From: Aquatica leii | Lineage: Eukaryota; Arthropoda; Insecta; Coleoptera; Lampyridae | NCBI GenBank assembly: GCA_035610365.1 | Contig: CM069436.1 | Location: 43,841,117 to 43,905,116 of the forward strand | Reading direction: 5' to 3' | DNA: 64,000 bases | Shown: piece by piece, positions 44,896 to 57,782 of the stretch | How positions within the stretch are numbered: the stretch's first letter is position 1 | Layout: every line of letters begins with the position of its first letter | Made by a program: the position numbers and the translations under genes | The notes under the pieces: model-generated | Told to the model about the DNA's origin: nothing | The model's database searches: none | What the model saw: the letters and a program-made list of their open reading frames with translations, nothing else

Positions 44896-47470
44896 GGTTC
44901 TTAGACACTTCTTTTGATGCCCTTCTTCATTGAAGAGCTAAAAAAACAATTCAAGTGTTATAAAAAACGTAACGTTATTTCAAATTCAAATATTTAAACT
45001 TTTCTTTTAATTAGATTATAACAAAATGGTTCTTTTCAAAACTACAATTTGTTCTTAAACGTTGAATACATCTATTCATTTCAAAAAATTTTAATAAATA
45101 ACATTAATTTTTTTTGTTAATACGAATTAAAGTTTCAGTTGCGTAGTAAATGCAATCTTATGACTCAAAAACGCCGACATAATTAATACACATTAAAATC
45201 AAAATAATTAAGCAGCTTTATATTTAACTTTAAACATCTCAAAAAATAATTACTTTATCGTTACTAAAAAAGAAAATATGTATAAACCTTGCTTTATTTG
45301 CTCAGATTGTTAATAAAGAACAAATGCATACGTCTAGAAAAGGTCAAAACATGCACATTATTATTGACTAGAAACAGTTTTAATCGTCATAATCCCAACA
45401 ATGTTATTTATAATAATCATAATATTTAAAGATAATTAGAGTAGCTATTATTACACGAGGACAAAAATTGCCAGACTTACCGAGCGTTGTGAAATTATGA
45501 GCTATATACAAGCAACCATAAAATGTTATATATCTACTGATGTAGTTAGTTAGTTAGTTAGAATAATGCGTATCATAAATTGCTAAAATACATAAGAATT
45601 TTAGAAGTTTTACGTAATAGCCGTAGATAAAAACAATTATACGTACAATGCAATTAAAAATTCATAATAAAAAATAACATAAGACATAACGAAAATGTTG
45701 TAATGATATCGTTATGATGCTACTTGAGCTAAAAATAATTATTACCGCTCTTCCATTATTTTCTTATTGTAAGGATTTAAAAAATTTAATCTGTTTGTTA
45801 AATCGTCTATAAAAACTTTTTTGTTTTTTCTAATTTGATATTTACAATTAAGATGTCACTTACAATTTTTTTAAAGTGTTATTTAATTATAAAATCTAAG
45901 CTCAAATAGTAATTTTACTTTGTAATAAATGTTAAATTCTGTAGTTTTGTATTCAGTTCTGTAACTAAAATTTTTTATAATTTAATTGGTCTTTGGAACT
46001 GTACAATGCTTTTTAATTTTGTTTTATTAAAATTGTTAACTACTAAGATAATATACATAAAATATATTACAATTTTGTCATTACATTGTAACTTAAGCAA
46101 AAACATTTTTTTTTGTTAAAATAAACTATATTAATCAAACATATATTAAAATGTTTATTGTAAGTTAAATGTAAACAATAGAACTTGATTACTTTTTTTT
46201 TATCATTAAAAGCAAAATTATTACGTAACTTAAAATAAACAAAAACTTGATTAATTTAAATAATTAAATTGTCAAAAGTAAAGTAAATAATTTCTATACA
46301 CATAAAACTAATAATTTTTTTCAAATTTTACATTTATATTAATTTTTCTATTTAACTGTAAAGAATATTAGTTATTTAATTTAAACTTATAATGTATAAA
46401 ATAAAAAATTATTTTTACTTATTCTTTTTAGTTTATGTGATCACGGGATTTTATTTATATTTAGAGCGCGTGTAATGTACAACTCAAATCAAACTTACGA
46501 TTTTAATCAGAAACCGTAACCGTTAACTGCAATTTTAAAATTTTAACTTTCGTTTCGTATTTTTAATACATTTGATTTAAATGAAACCTACAAATTCAAT
46601 TTTACCAAATTCTACGCTGTTTTTCAGTTAGGATTGTAATAACAATTTTAAGAAAAAAATAACAAACGTACAAAATAGCTTTTTTATTGATTTTTTATTC
46701 TATTTTTTTATTAACATTGATTTAAAAAATGACATATCTTAAACACAATCATTTCTATTTTTTAAATAGAATTATTTTAGCTAAATATGTAAGATTCGTA
46801 TTAAGGCACAATTTATTTAAAATATAATTCTAATATGCATTGAATCGTAATAATCAAAAACTGTGTAAAACTGTTTGTTGTGTAAATATTATAATATAAA
46901 ATTAAAATAAAGTTTAAATTACAAACTAGTCAAATAATTTTTTTTTAAATTAATTAATGCGCGTATAGCTTAGAAATTTGAATAACTAGTGTAAACATTG
47001 TCTTTATTTTCGTTAATTAGATGTGTAAACATGCTATAGTTTTTGTAATATAACATTTTACAATTAACTATTTTGCTTAAATTAAAAAATTAACAATTGT
47101 AGTCTTAACACTGTATAATCTAAAAGAACAGGAAAGTTACGTTCTACATTTTCAAACCTTTTTAAGAAGTGCAGAATAGAATTACGTTTAAAAACTAGGT
47201 TGAATTAAGTAATAGATTTCGTACATAAAATATTCTTAAAAATAAAAAAAACATAGGTAACTTCTAATTTATCGCATTAGAATAAATAACGTTAACAATT
47301 CTTATGTCTTCAGTATACGTTTGTTTATTGGGAATTACGTTGATACTTTATAGTAAATTGTTTTTGTCCAAATTATCTAAGAACAAATAGTTCTTTCACT
47401 TTTCTTAAAACGATTTATTATTTGAGAAATGACAAAAAAAATATATATTTTCGTAATTAGGGTCTTTGTC
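44896..47470. other. AT-rich DNA, no gene recognised
   Basis: Background. A (GTTA)4 microsatellite at about 45544-45562 is the only structure noted. Confidence 0.5.
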
Positions 47471-47477
47471 AGTGTCT

Positions 47478-47630
47478 GAGAGCCATAACAAGAAGTAGAA
47501 TTTGGCCTTTGCCGTATTGTCGTTCGTAAACCCAAACAAACTGACGTTTTGCAAGACATTGCAGCTTGCATCTTCAGAGTGGTAAATGTCACTGAAGGAA
47601 AAAGCGTAAGAGACGATATTTATACCAATA
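47478..47630 (-). mobile_element. Penelope-like element tail, copy C
   Basis: Near-identical to the 3' region of copy A (4090-3950): GACATTTACCACTCTGAAGA, TGCAAGCTGCAATGTCTTGC, then CGTCAGTTTGTTTGGG. It ends in the GGCTCTCAGAC zone and begins at the GACGATATTTATACCAAT block just after the nuclease stop. No coding part is attached. The hammerhead-like box (47540-47580) has AAAA where the core needs GAAA, so the essential G12 is lost. Confidence 0.8.
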
Positions 47631-48779
47631 TCGATCTATAATGTCTCTAAACAGAATTTATTACTATTATTAAAATTACATTTGATATTATGTAAGAAAA
47701 ACGTTTACTTATACTCAAAACCCCGTAGTACGTATATTACAATATACAACAAACATAAATAGTACTTAGCATTGTAATATTGTCTAAGTATGCATGTGCG
47801 TATAAAATACACATTTTAGGAACGTAGCACTTTGTTATTTAAATTTTATAAGTTTTTCTATTGATTTTCTACTATAGTTTATGTAGTACTGTAGAATATC
47901 TTGCATCTGGTAACAATCATAAATTTGATTACATTATTGATTTTAAAACATGGTTTTTATAACATACTATACATAATCTTAAAAACCTGAAATTGTTTGT
48001 TAAAAAATATTTCTGCTTATTTATATTTTGTTTCTTTTAAGTTTGAATTTTTCAAGTAGTATTTTAATTATTGTATTTCAATTTAAAAAAAAAATATGTG
48101 TAATTTTCTAATATTAGCAATAATTAAAAATTTTTGCAGATGCAGCTTTTAATAAAAATGTGAAAGGAGTTCATGCTATTTTAATGTAGAAATAACTAAA
48201 ATTCAATATTTAACAAAACAGGTAAATTTATAATTCTAAAAAAAGAACGTACATTTACATTTTTCAGGGAGACACAAATTTAGTTTTTTGACGTTTTGTT
48301 GGTTATGCGCAAAACTTTATTAGACTATCACTCTGACTAGATTTTATCTAAATACAACAATTGTCGAAATTAACACAATTAATTCAAAGATTTAATAAAA
48401 ATTACAAACAATAAATAATTAATCGACAATAATAAAAAATAAAACAACTACAGCTCCAATCTGCAAAGAAGATATGCCAGCTAAAACAATTAATTTCAAC
48501 TTTTTTACGCAATAAATGATTTGTCTAATCATATTTTAGAATTTTAAGTTGGTACATTCACAGTTAAAAGCAAATTATAGCACTTTACAGCTGACATTTT
48601 TCGCGTGCGGTTTATTAATTACCAATTCCTTTTATTGTGTTACAGTGTTACTCTTGTATATTTAAGTCAGTTTTTTGAAGATAACTTTGTTGTTTTATTG
48701 GTGAAATACAGGTACGTACGTAAGCTTATCTTTATTATGACTAGAACTACAAAAAAACTATACATTCTGAAGCTCAAAA
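47631..48779. other. AT-rich DNA, no gene recognised
   Basis: Background; the 73-codon frame at 48605-48826 is unrecognised and overlaps the start of the next remnant. Confidence 0.45.
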
Positions 48780-49170
48780 CATTATCAAAAATGTTATTTA
48801 CTCAAACGTCAAAAAGCTGCTGGTGAATAGGTATTCGCTTTGTACAAAACAACCGAACTTGCAGCTAGAATTTTAAGGATCAGGAAAGAAGCTGTTGTGG
48901 CTGACGGTAATTTACAAGGATCAAAATAGTGATGGATGAGTGCAATTTAACAATTTTAAAAAGATCTATTGAATGAAGTTTACACAGTTGACAAGCAAGT
49001 TCTGACGGTGACGTTAAAAGGTTTAGTGAGTAAGATGTAAGACAAGATTAATTATACTGGCAAACAAGAAACTATTGGATCTTTTAAGAATTGCGGCCTT
49101 GAATTTAAAAAATTTTTCATGAAACGCAATGATATCGTAACTTGACGTTTTTGTTGTCTATAGTAGTTGA
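48780..49170 (+). pseudogene. Decayed transposase, N-terminal region (mariner/DDE_3 group?)
   Basis: Plus-strand fragments: VFALYKTTELAARILRIRKE, LLNEVYTVDKQVLTVTLKGL, VSKM.DKINYTGKQETIGSF, GLEFKKFFMKRNDIVT. Their order matches the region before the catalytic domain of a transposase family very common in insects (V..FY...K.PTL..L...L.EKI.F.G.....H..L...GF.WKK...R...ME..DI). Stops occur every 15-25 codons and the catalytic part is not recognisable afterwards. Family placement is from remembered pattern, so moderate confidence only. Confidence 0.45.
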
Positions 49171-52165
49171 GAATAAACCCTGCGCTCAAAAATAAGTAAA
49201 AAGCAAGACTGGTTTAAAAGTAACAAGGTTTCAGCAACTGGGGGATATAAAAAGCCAAATTGTTAGTACTGCTGAAAAAAATTTATTACACTAAACCGTG
49301 TTATGTGCATCATATTTCAAAAAACATAGACATACTGTGTTACGTTTGCTTCTATATCATTACGATCTTAATTAATTAATTAAGTTTATGTGCAGTTTAA
49401 CTAAACATCAGGTTGCAATAAATAAAGTATAACATAGGTCCAAGAAAAATGTGGTGTTAGTGAGTAACGCGTTTGCTGAAATCACAGTATTAGATTGGCA
49501 AAAACAGTGCATGCATGTGGATCAATTTAACGTTCGTCGTACTTCTACAATTACGTTTTTCATTCAATACATCAAAGATAATAAAAAAATTGCTACATGT
49601 TAAAAAACGGTTACAAAGTATTACTACCACCAACATCTACAATTTTGCAATATATATATTTATGTACCTTAATACCAATAAATACATATTTTTACAAAAA
49701 CTGATACTAGCGGCATCTCATACTTACAATTATTTATATTTTTATGAATAAAATAAATATTTGAATTTAAAATACAGTTTATTTACACATAATCATATTC
49801 TTACACATAAAAAACAAAACAAATGCATATTTTGTATCAGAAAATATAGAATAGTTATCAAAAAAATTAATCCTTTAAGTTAAACAGCTTGTGATACACT
49901 ATAATTATCGCAAACTTAGACAATTGTTTCTAATTAAATTTACAGATTAATGCAATTTTAAAAGAATTTGAATTAAAAAAAACTTTGCACTCATAAAATT
50001 TTGTTTTATTTTTGATTAATCTTAAATTTATTCAGTAGATTACTTTTTTCAACTATGTAATAATTTTTTTAATAACTTTTTTTGCAAACTGCTGTCAAGT
50101 TGTCATCTAAAAATTATATAAATCAAAGAATCTTATTTCAATTATACTATAAATCTGTATTAACCAGGCTGTTGCAAAATGCCAGTTATTCGAAGCAATG
50201 TTGTATAGTTGAAACTGGAGAAATAAGAGTCCTGATTTATACACACTTATAAAGCAAAATATTTGATCTTACCATTTGGAACTGCAATCTGACATCGGAG
50301 AATGCAATCCAAAGAAAATAGGCAGCACATACTATTTTAAGGAGCTGTAGTTTTTTCCATTACAGTTTCATTTTGCACTATTTTCAACCACAAATCACAA
50401 CATCCTTTTGCAATACAATTGTTCTAAAACATTATTAAACCATTAATGATTTGTATTACTTATTAAAACTCACCGTCTCATTAACATTACATTAATATAA
50501 ACTTAAGAAAACAACGACTTATGAAAAACTTTAAAAGTGATCACAAAACTGTAAACAGTTTCAAAAGTGCAAAATGTACATTATTTATGCGCGCATGTAA
50601 TGCGCGTGGGTGATTTAGTTCTGCAGTACACTAAAATGATTACAATTCCATTCCACTAAAGATGACACAACTGACGATATTTGCTTGAAATTTTATGAAT
50701 AAATACCCTCTGAAATAAACCTGATAAATAATTTGGTAACCAAATAAACTGTCGTGTTATATATTTTTTTTTGTATCGTGATACAGTGTGTTGCCTATAC
50801 TGCGTACTTTGGTATTATTTTCTTAAAATTAGTTGTGTCAAAAAGTCTAAAAAGTTATTAAAGTTTTTTTCCTTCTTGTTAACTGATTGGCTTTAATTTA
50901 TACCTGTGTACTGTTGTGAACTTTTTTCTGTTTAACTAATTAAAATTGCTATCTTGTTTGGCCGACAGAATTTTTTTATTAACGTTTTAACGAATATGTC
51001 GCGCTTATAAACCGACTATTTTACTTATGTTTATCCATACTGATCTCTACGAGGTTGTGAGTTAAACGTGGTATGGTCTACAAGAACGGAAAACCCGTAA
51101 AATAATCTTCTACATAAGATTCTGCAACTACAAAAGACTTCTATAAAGCATTCTTGAAATCTTCTAAATTCAAAAACTTTTTTAGTGATATAGCGAATGG
51201 AGTAATCTTGTTCTTATCAAATTAATTTTTTTGGTTGAATGCATATAAACTGTTTTTTTAAATTATTTGCCCGTAACTTAATGTAATTTTCAATGATTTT
51301 AAACCAGTTAACAATTTTATTATTACTAGCAACTACAAATATTAAGATCGTTTTTTTTCTTAAGTAAAACTAATATGTGCAAATTTATATAGAATAATTA
51401 TTATAATGTTGTTTCGTAAAAGCACTATTCATTTTCTTGAATTCTCTCGTATTAAGATGTTCATAGACACAAATTGTCAATTTCAACATTAATTTACTCT
51501 TTAAAGTAGGCGAAAGTTCTTTAAAAACAATGTTTTTATAAAAATATAATAGAAACACAGTTTTGTCTATGTCTTTGATTTTTTTGTTAATGCACTATTC
51601 TTAAAAGTTATTGTATGTTTCTTTGTATTAAGTTTCTAATTTTTCTGGCTGCAAAAAAACTCGAACTGGATTAGCACTAACTTTTTCAATTCCTTCTGAT
51701 TCACTTATAATTAATAAAGTGTACATTATTTGCATTTTTTCTTAGTATTTTTTGTTTTTGTTAACATTTCAAGAATTTATAGAATTTAAAGCTGTTTTGG
51801 TCAATGAATTGCTTTCTTAAATAACCCACAAAACTAAATAAGTTCCATATTAATGCTTTTAGAAGCACAGAGGCAGTATTGATATTACTAAAAGCCTTTA
51901 TGTGGCAGTAGAATCGTTTATGTACAGTAGGTGTTTATAGAGTCCTATTAGACGTTGTAAAAAAACAGGCCAAAGGTAGAAGGTTTCGCGTTCCATTAGA
52001 ATGCTTTAAGAATAGTGCCAATGTAATACTTTCATATGTTGTAGCATACCATGACAAAGTTAGCGACTAAAAGGTAATTTATTTGCATGCTTTTATAAGG
52101 TTTTAATAGCATACCATAAGAAACTCAAAAAACATGAAATCATTAGTTTTAAGTCATTTATCTAG
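49171..52165. other. AT-rich DNA, no gene recognised
   Basis: 3 kb of background without recognisable features. Confidence 0.5.
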
Positions 52166-52375
52166 TTTAAAATGTTTTTAGAATGCCATCTTGTGGTAAA
52201 AATACCACATAGGATAATGTAGAAAACTGTAAATTAGTACGAAGGCTAGAAAAGTTGTCATTGGATTTAATGACAGCAAAAGTCAATGATCCATTGACAA
52301 GTGACGCTGTCAAAATCCCAACTATAAAATAGGTTAGGAACAATGTCAGTATAATTGTGAAAAACACCATCAGAA

Positions 52376-52420
52376 CTAGCGGACAGCTGTTTCGTACCTT
52401 TAGGAACTCGTCAGCGCTAG
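52376..52420 (-). ncRNA. Hammerhead ribozyme, unit 1
   Basis: Minus strand, 45 nt: CUAGCG (stem I), CUGACGA core, GUUCC-UAAA-GGUAC stem-loop II (one U-U mismatch), GAAA core, then CAGCUGUC, where ACAG pairs with CUGU as a loop-less stem III and C17 ends the GUC cleavage triplet, then CGCUAG closing a perfect 6-bp stem I. All conserved core residues (C3, U4, G5, A6, G8, A9, G12, A13, A14) are present. The self-complementary stem III suggests cleavage in a dimeric form. Confidence 0.88.
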
Positions 52421-52707
52421 GATACACCGATGTGTTTCTACAACTACACCGACTGACAACCGTACTCTTTTATGTCGTGTAGACATTACCAACATATTTA
52501 AAATGTTTTTAAAATGCCATCTTGTGGTAAAAATACCACATAGAATAATGTAGAAAACTATAAATTAGTACGGAGGGTAAAAAAATATTTTCATTGAATT
52601 TAATGACAGCAAAAGTCAATGATCTATTGACAATGACGCTGTCAAAATCCCAACTATAAAATAGGTTAGGAACAATGTCAGTATAATTGTGAAAAACAAC
52701 ATCAGAA

Positions 52708-52752
52708 CTAGCGGACAGCTGTTTCGTACCTTTAGGAACTCGTCAGCGCTAG
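52708..52752 (-). ncRNA. Hammerhead ribozyme, unit 2
   Basis: Identical in core and stems to unit 1. The distance between the cleavage sites of units 1 and 2 is 332 bases, the expected monomer length. Confidence 0.88.
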
Positions 52753-53038
52753 GATACACCGATGTGTTTCTACAACTATACCGACAGACAACCGTACTCT
52801 TTTATGTCGTGTAGACATTACCAACATATTTAAAATGTTTTTAGAATGCCATCTTGTGGTAAAAATACCACATAGAATAATGTAGAAAACTATAAATTAG
52901 TACGGAGGGTAGAAAAATTGTCATTGAATTTAATGACAGCAAAAGTCAATGATCTATTGACAAGTGACGCTGTCAAAATCTCAACTATAAAATAGGTTAG
53001 GAACAATGTCAGTATAATTGTGAAAAACAACATCAGAA

Positions 53039-53082
53039 CTAGCAGACAGCTGTTTCGTTCTTTAGGAACTCGTCAGCGCTAG
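53039..53082 (-). ncRNA. Hammerhead ribozyme, unit 3
   Basis: Same core; stem II is GUUC-CUAAA-GAAC, a perfect 4-bp stem, made by a one-base deletion and one change relative to units 1 and 2. In stem I the first base after the cleavage site is U instead of C, giving a G-U wobble (UGCUAG with CUAGCG). Changes that keep pairing support a structure under constraint. Confidence 0.85.
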
Positions 53083-53110
53083 GATACACCGATGTGTTTC
53101 CACAACTATA

Positions 53111-53491
53111 CTATCACATAGAAATAATAGTGTTCGAAGGATCTAGTGACGTCACACTCACTTAGGCAGACTTCGTGGAGTGCTCGGAATAATTCAAAAA
53201 TAGCAATAATTTATTTACTTATATTTCCAATTATAAGTATTTGGTGCGTGTTTTTTATGTATAGCATACATACGCGTCCTATAGGTTACCAGAAAATATA
53301 CTTATTTTTTTGTTTTCGTAACAGTGAATGTTCTTCATTATAGTCACCATGCATTAAGTGATATTGCTATACTTTGCAATTGTACACATGATTAAGAGTT
53401 ACGCAAATTGATTGTTAAACATGCGTAGTTTTAAGAAAATTAAACTTTTAAAATTATTGCTCAATTAAATAAAGCAACGCGTAACAAAGCG
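53111..53491. other. No gene recognised
   Basis: Spacer between the hammerhead array and the solo LTR; nothing identified. Confidence 0.45.
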
Positions 53492-54929
53492 TGTTACGTG
53501 CGAAATTTTTTATTACGAAATACTTTGTATATGAATTCAAATTAGATTCCGGTTTTGACGCCCTCTACCGATCTTTTCTCGTGACTGCCATTTTTACGGC
53601 AAAATCGTGAAGCTGTCAACTACAGTAACGGGTCGGTGCCGAGAATTTCTAATGGATTCTTAAATTTTTAAGAACATCACGTGTGATGAACACGAATTTA
53701 TAAGGCGATTACGAATTTATTACGATTCTTTCGGCACAAGGAAAGATATTTTTGTCTTCAATCTATTAAGAGTCCTTCGTAATTTCTATATTAATTTGAT
53801 AGCCGGTTCCCACCACGTTGCCAGCCATTGTGTATTTCAAGCAGTAATAAGGATGCATTACCATTAATGAATAATGCTACGGAGCATATAAGCTGTTGTG
53901 AGGGCCTGCTAGTTAAATAACATCGAGGTCTCGTCAAACACTGCGTCGTAGATGCTGCTTTGGGAATAGAAGTCGATTGTGTTATCAGCCACCTGTTCTA
54001 AATTACTACCTACAGTATTCGATACACCGGGTTTTTATATAATATTTAATGACTTATTAATACTAATTTTGTAGCTTACTATTCTTCGTGAGTTGGTGTG
54101 TGACACGATTTGCTTTTAAATAATTATTACAGGCCGCTGGCGGGGAAAACGTTTTCTTCGAAGTGAAAATTGGACTTCGGGTGAGTTTATTTACTTAATT
54201 TTTATATCGTTGTCACAAAAGTTACTCACAGAATTTTGATCAATATTAACGACCGTAATTATATTTAGCGCTTATATACCAACAATGTAACTGTAATCAT
54301 TCACTTTACTGTATCGCATGCTGTGTGTGTGAAAAATATTTACTTCGACATTTTCTGTGCTGTTCGTTTCGACCTAACGTCAATGTGTAGTGTGTGTTGC
54401 CGATACTGCGGGCATTCATGTATTAGAACTTCTAATCTAGTAAATCTTATGTATTGCGAAATCAAAGTTTTCTACACTTGTTAACGAAAATTGTTAGTCA
54501 TGCTAATATTTAAGGATTGCGCATTGAGCGTATAATTGTCAATTTACTGCGCTACTACATTAAAATTGTGATATTTGTTAATGCTACGTGGAAACCATTC
54601 GAGCATCGATAGGTGCAGAAATTTCATATATTCTTATTAGTATCCAACGTTAATACATTAAAGTGATTATAATTGTTAATCTCTCTTGTTATTTTCTTTT
54701 TCCTGTGATTATCGTTATCTATTAACTAATTTTGGCTACTCGAACATCAGAGTAATAAGGATTACAAACCTCAAATTGAGTTACAAGTTTGGATCGTCTG
54801 TCGTGATCGAGGCAGAAGTGTTATCTTGGATCAGATCTGGCGCCCTTAAGCATACTTCCTGTGAACCTCCCCTTCCTCCGACTGTGTGAGTTGGCCGTGC
54901 AAGGTTCGTAAGACATAAAGCTTGTAACA
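53492..54929 (+). repeat. Solo LTR, copy 2 (TGTTAC...GTAACA, TSD AGCG)
   Basis: Starts TGTTACG at 53492 and ends GTAACA at 54924-54929, 1438 bp, flanked by AGCG on both sides (53488-53491 and 54930-54933). It is homologous to 26085-27535 in reverse complement, diverged mainly in the middle. No internal region is attached. The 67-codon open frame at 54686-54889 lies inside the LTR and is not preserved in copy 1. The Ty3/Gypsy-type assignment rests on ends and duplication length. Confidence 0.88.
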
Positions 54930-57780
54930 AGCGTATCTATCTTTTGCCAAATTGCCAAGAAGTGTGCGTATCCTTATTAGAATGCAAAAATAAACTTTCG
55001 CAATTTTTTTATATAAACGTCAACAGAAACACTTTATAAATATAAATATGTTGTTGGTTAACTAGCCTAATTGACCAACGCATTCAACACAGAGAACAAT
55101 TTATTTTGACTATTATCGATCACAATCATCCAAATTCAAATAGAAATTTATTTTAAAATCAACTACAGAAACTACAAAAAAACTTAACAATTTTTTACTT
55201 CTAAATTAATTTTAATAATGCAAGCAATTGTACATCTAATTTTTCTTTAAACAAAAACCAGTTAGTTTGACAAATTATTTGACATGACATTTTCTACCGT
55301 GTGCCATGTAAAATTAAAATAATCTATAAATGTGTCTTTGCCAAACTCGTGGTTAAAGCGGAACGCACCTATTACCAGAACAGTATCGAATAAAAGATTA
55401 AATGAATAAGGTATTTTATTACATTGTTTCAAAACAATTTAAGTTATACTGCTACACGAAATAGTCAACTTAATCTATATAAATTTTATTTTGTTTTTAT
55501 TCATAAAAATTATCCCTTTAGTAATTTTTCTCAAAAAACTACCAACTGACTTACAGCCATCTTTGGTATTACAAAATATAATTTACCTGATTTACTAGTG
55601 ATTGTAAACTATAGCGTTAACGTTTTTTGGTCCGGATGTAACCTAACCTTAAAGTAATTTATTTTTAATTTAAATAATATAATAAGGCTGTTCGAATTAT
55701 TAAAATAAATTGTGTACAATTTATTATAAAACTGTTCTATTAATTTAAATTTAATTTTATGATAGCAAACAAACTAAAAACATTTTACAAGCATTTTTAT
55801 AAATTAAACAAATATTTTAGGATTAAAGTTATAAAATAAACAATAAAGATTTATTGACAATAAATAGCGCAAGTCCAAGTCAGCATATACCCATTTGACA
55901 TAATGGAATTTTTTTGTCTGCGTTTGTATTGTCCATTGTAGTGTAAGTTCGCCGCGCTGCGTTTTGTCTTAGTTGGCTTATACTCATTTAAAACTAAGAA
56001 AAAAATAGTTTTGCGTTGCTTTGTCGGATACTTGAGATGTGTTGTACTAATTATTATAAAAAAAATTAGTTCTGAAAAACTTTGTTTTGTAATTATAATA
56101 GATACGTTCTCGTTTTGCATGGACACTTGCGTAAAATATTTAAATGTTTAATCAATCAACTTTAAATTAAAGTAATGATTACAAACAAATCTAAAAAAAA
56201 TCTATGTTGTTACAGAAATATCATTGGTTAAATTTGTAGTAGTTTATCGACTAAAAACTAATATAAAACCTAATATCATATTGTTCTAAAAACAATTCAT
56301 TAGTAATAATAACGTTTTTGTTTTATTTATCTATTATTGCAATAATAAAAATGTTTTAAATGAAATAAAAACAAATTTTTCCACAAAGCGTATTATTATC
56401 ATTTTGTAAACTATGTGCATGTGCAAAAACAAATATATTTACTGTAATAGTTTGCAAAAAATAATAAAATGTAATTTACAAACTAATTGTTCTATAATAA
56501 TACTACACGTATTTTAAAAAATATATAAAAAAAACATATTTTAAAGTTTGCTGTAAATGAAAAATATTTACAAAAATAAAAAGTTTTTATAAAGAAAAAT
56601 GTACTTTTAAAAACAATTCAGACTGTAGGATTTTAGTCAGTAATTCAAAACTACACAATAGTAAATTATCTTTTACGGACATATGAAATAAACGCTTTCT
56701 AGGTTAGTTTATACTAAACCAACAATAAACTTGCGAAACTACGTGCAATAAAACACAATTTAACACTTAAACGCAATAAGTTTTAAGCTACATTAAAAAT
56801 ATAATTACAAAAAAACACGGTATTACTACGTTATACAAAAACATGTAACTAACATTTTTATCTACAATTTTTAAATTAGGTCTCTAACTCTTATGTATTT
56901 TAGGAATTGATGAGTTTGATTTGACGTTATTGCATTTTGAATTGTGATGTGATTCTCCTTTTTTAATGCAATTTATTTATTTAAAAAAATAGTATAATAT
57001 CTCTAATACTAGTAAAAGTAATGAAAGTTTGATTCAGAATTACACAGTACTACAAAGACTAATGCCGCTAATGCCATAATAATCTCATTGTTTGCAAAAA
57101 TATATTTCAAAACATTAATTTTTATTAAATAAAATTTAAAAAAACAAATAAGTAGAACGTCAATATTTAATAACGAAATGTTTATATATCCGTTAAAAAT
57201 ATAGTAATTTATATAGTAATTTAAATCTATCTAATACAACAACCAATTTATTTTTTAGAATTTTACTATTACTGCTATTATTTCTTATTATTAGTGTAAT
57301 TAATAATTTTAGTTGTAATTTAGAAAAAATGCTTTTATTTATACAATTTCATTTACATTGATTTTAATCGTAAAGTATTAAAGTACTTACTTTCCACCAC
57401 AGACAAAACTGAAATCATTACAGCATAAATATACCTATAACTAAATATTAAAAAAAAATAACAAATATAAAACTAAAGTAATAATAAATTTAAAAAAAAC
57501 ATAGTTATGATTTATACTGCAGTTCCAAAAACGTTTTTATTACCTTTCTGCTTAATAAAATATAATAATTACCACGCGTAATTCAATAAAAACAGTCTGC
57601 CTCAAATATGTAAATGCTGCATAATTAAATAATGTAACAATTACAAGTGGTTGTTATAAAACATACATATATTTCACGTATACCTACATAATATATAAGT
57701 TACATAAAAATTACATACCGGTATCACGTCAATTGTTGTCGACTAAGCAGTAATATCATGCGAATATATTCCCTCTGAAA
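54930..57780. other. AT-rich DNA, no gene recognised
   Basis: 2.8 kb of background. The 91-codon minus frame at 55851-56126 is unrecognised. Confidence 0.5.
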
Positions 57781-57782
57781 AT

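Larger units (their letters stand above)
52169..53110 (-). repeat. 331-bp tandem array carrying hammerhead ribozymes (retrozyme-like)
   Basis: Three head-to-tail units start with AAAATGTTTTTA at 52169, 52500 and 52832: 331 bp, 332 bp and a partial unit of about 279 bp. Units are nearly identical, differing by scattered substitutions and small indels. Each carries, on the minus strand, one complete type I hammerhead motif, so transcription from that strand would give an RNA able to cut itself to unit length. Unit size, tandem form and type I hammerhead with minimal stem III match animal retrozymes and hammerhead satellites. No protein is encoded; the 86-codon minus frame at 52167-52427 is not conserved as coding between units. 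Confidence 0.9.

Noticed and set aside
45540..45565. (GTTA)n as a telomere-type repeat
   Set aside because: Only four units and not the arthropod TTAGG motif; a plain microsatellite.
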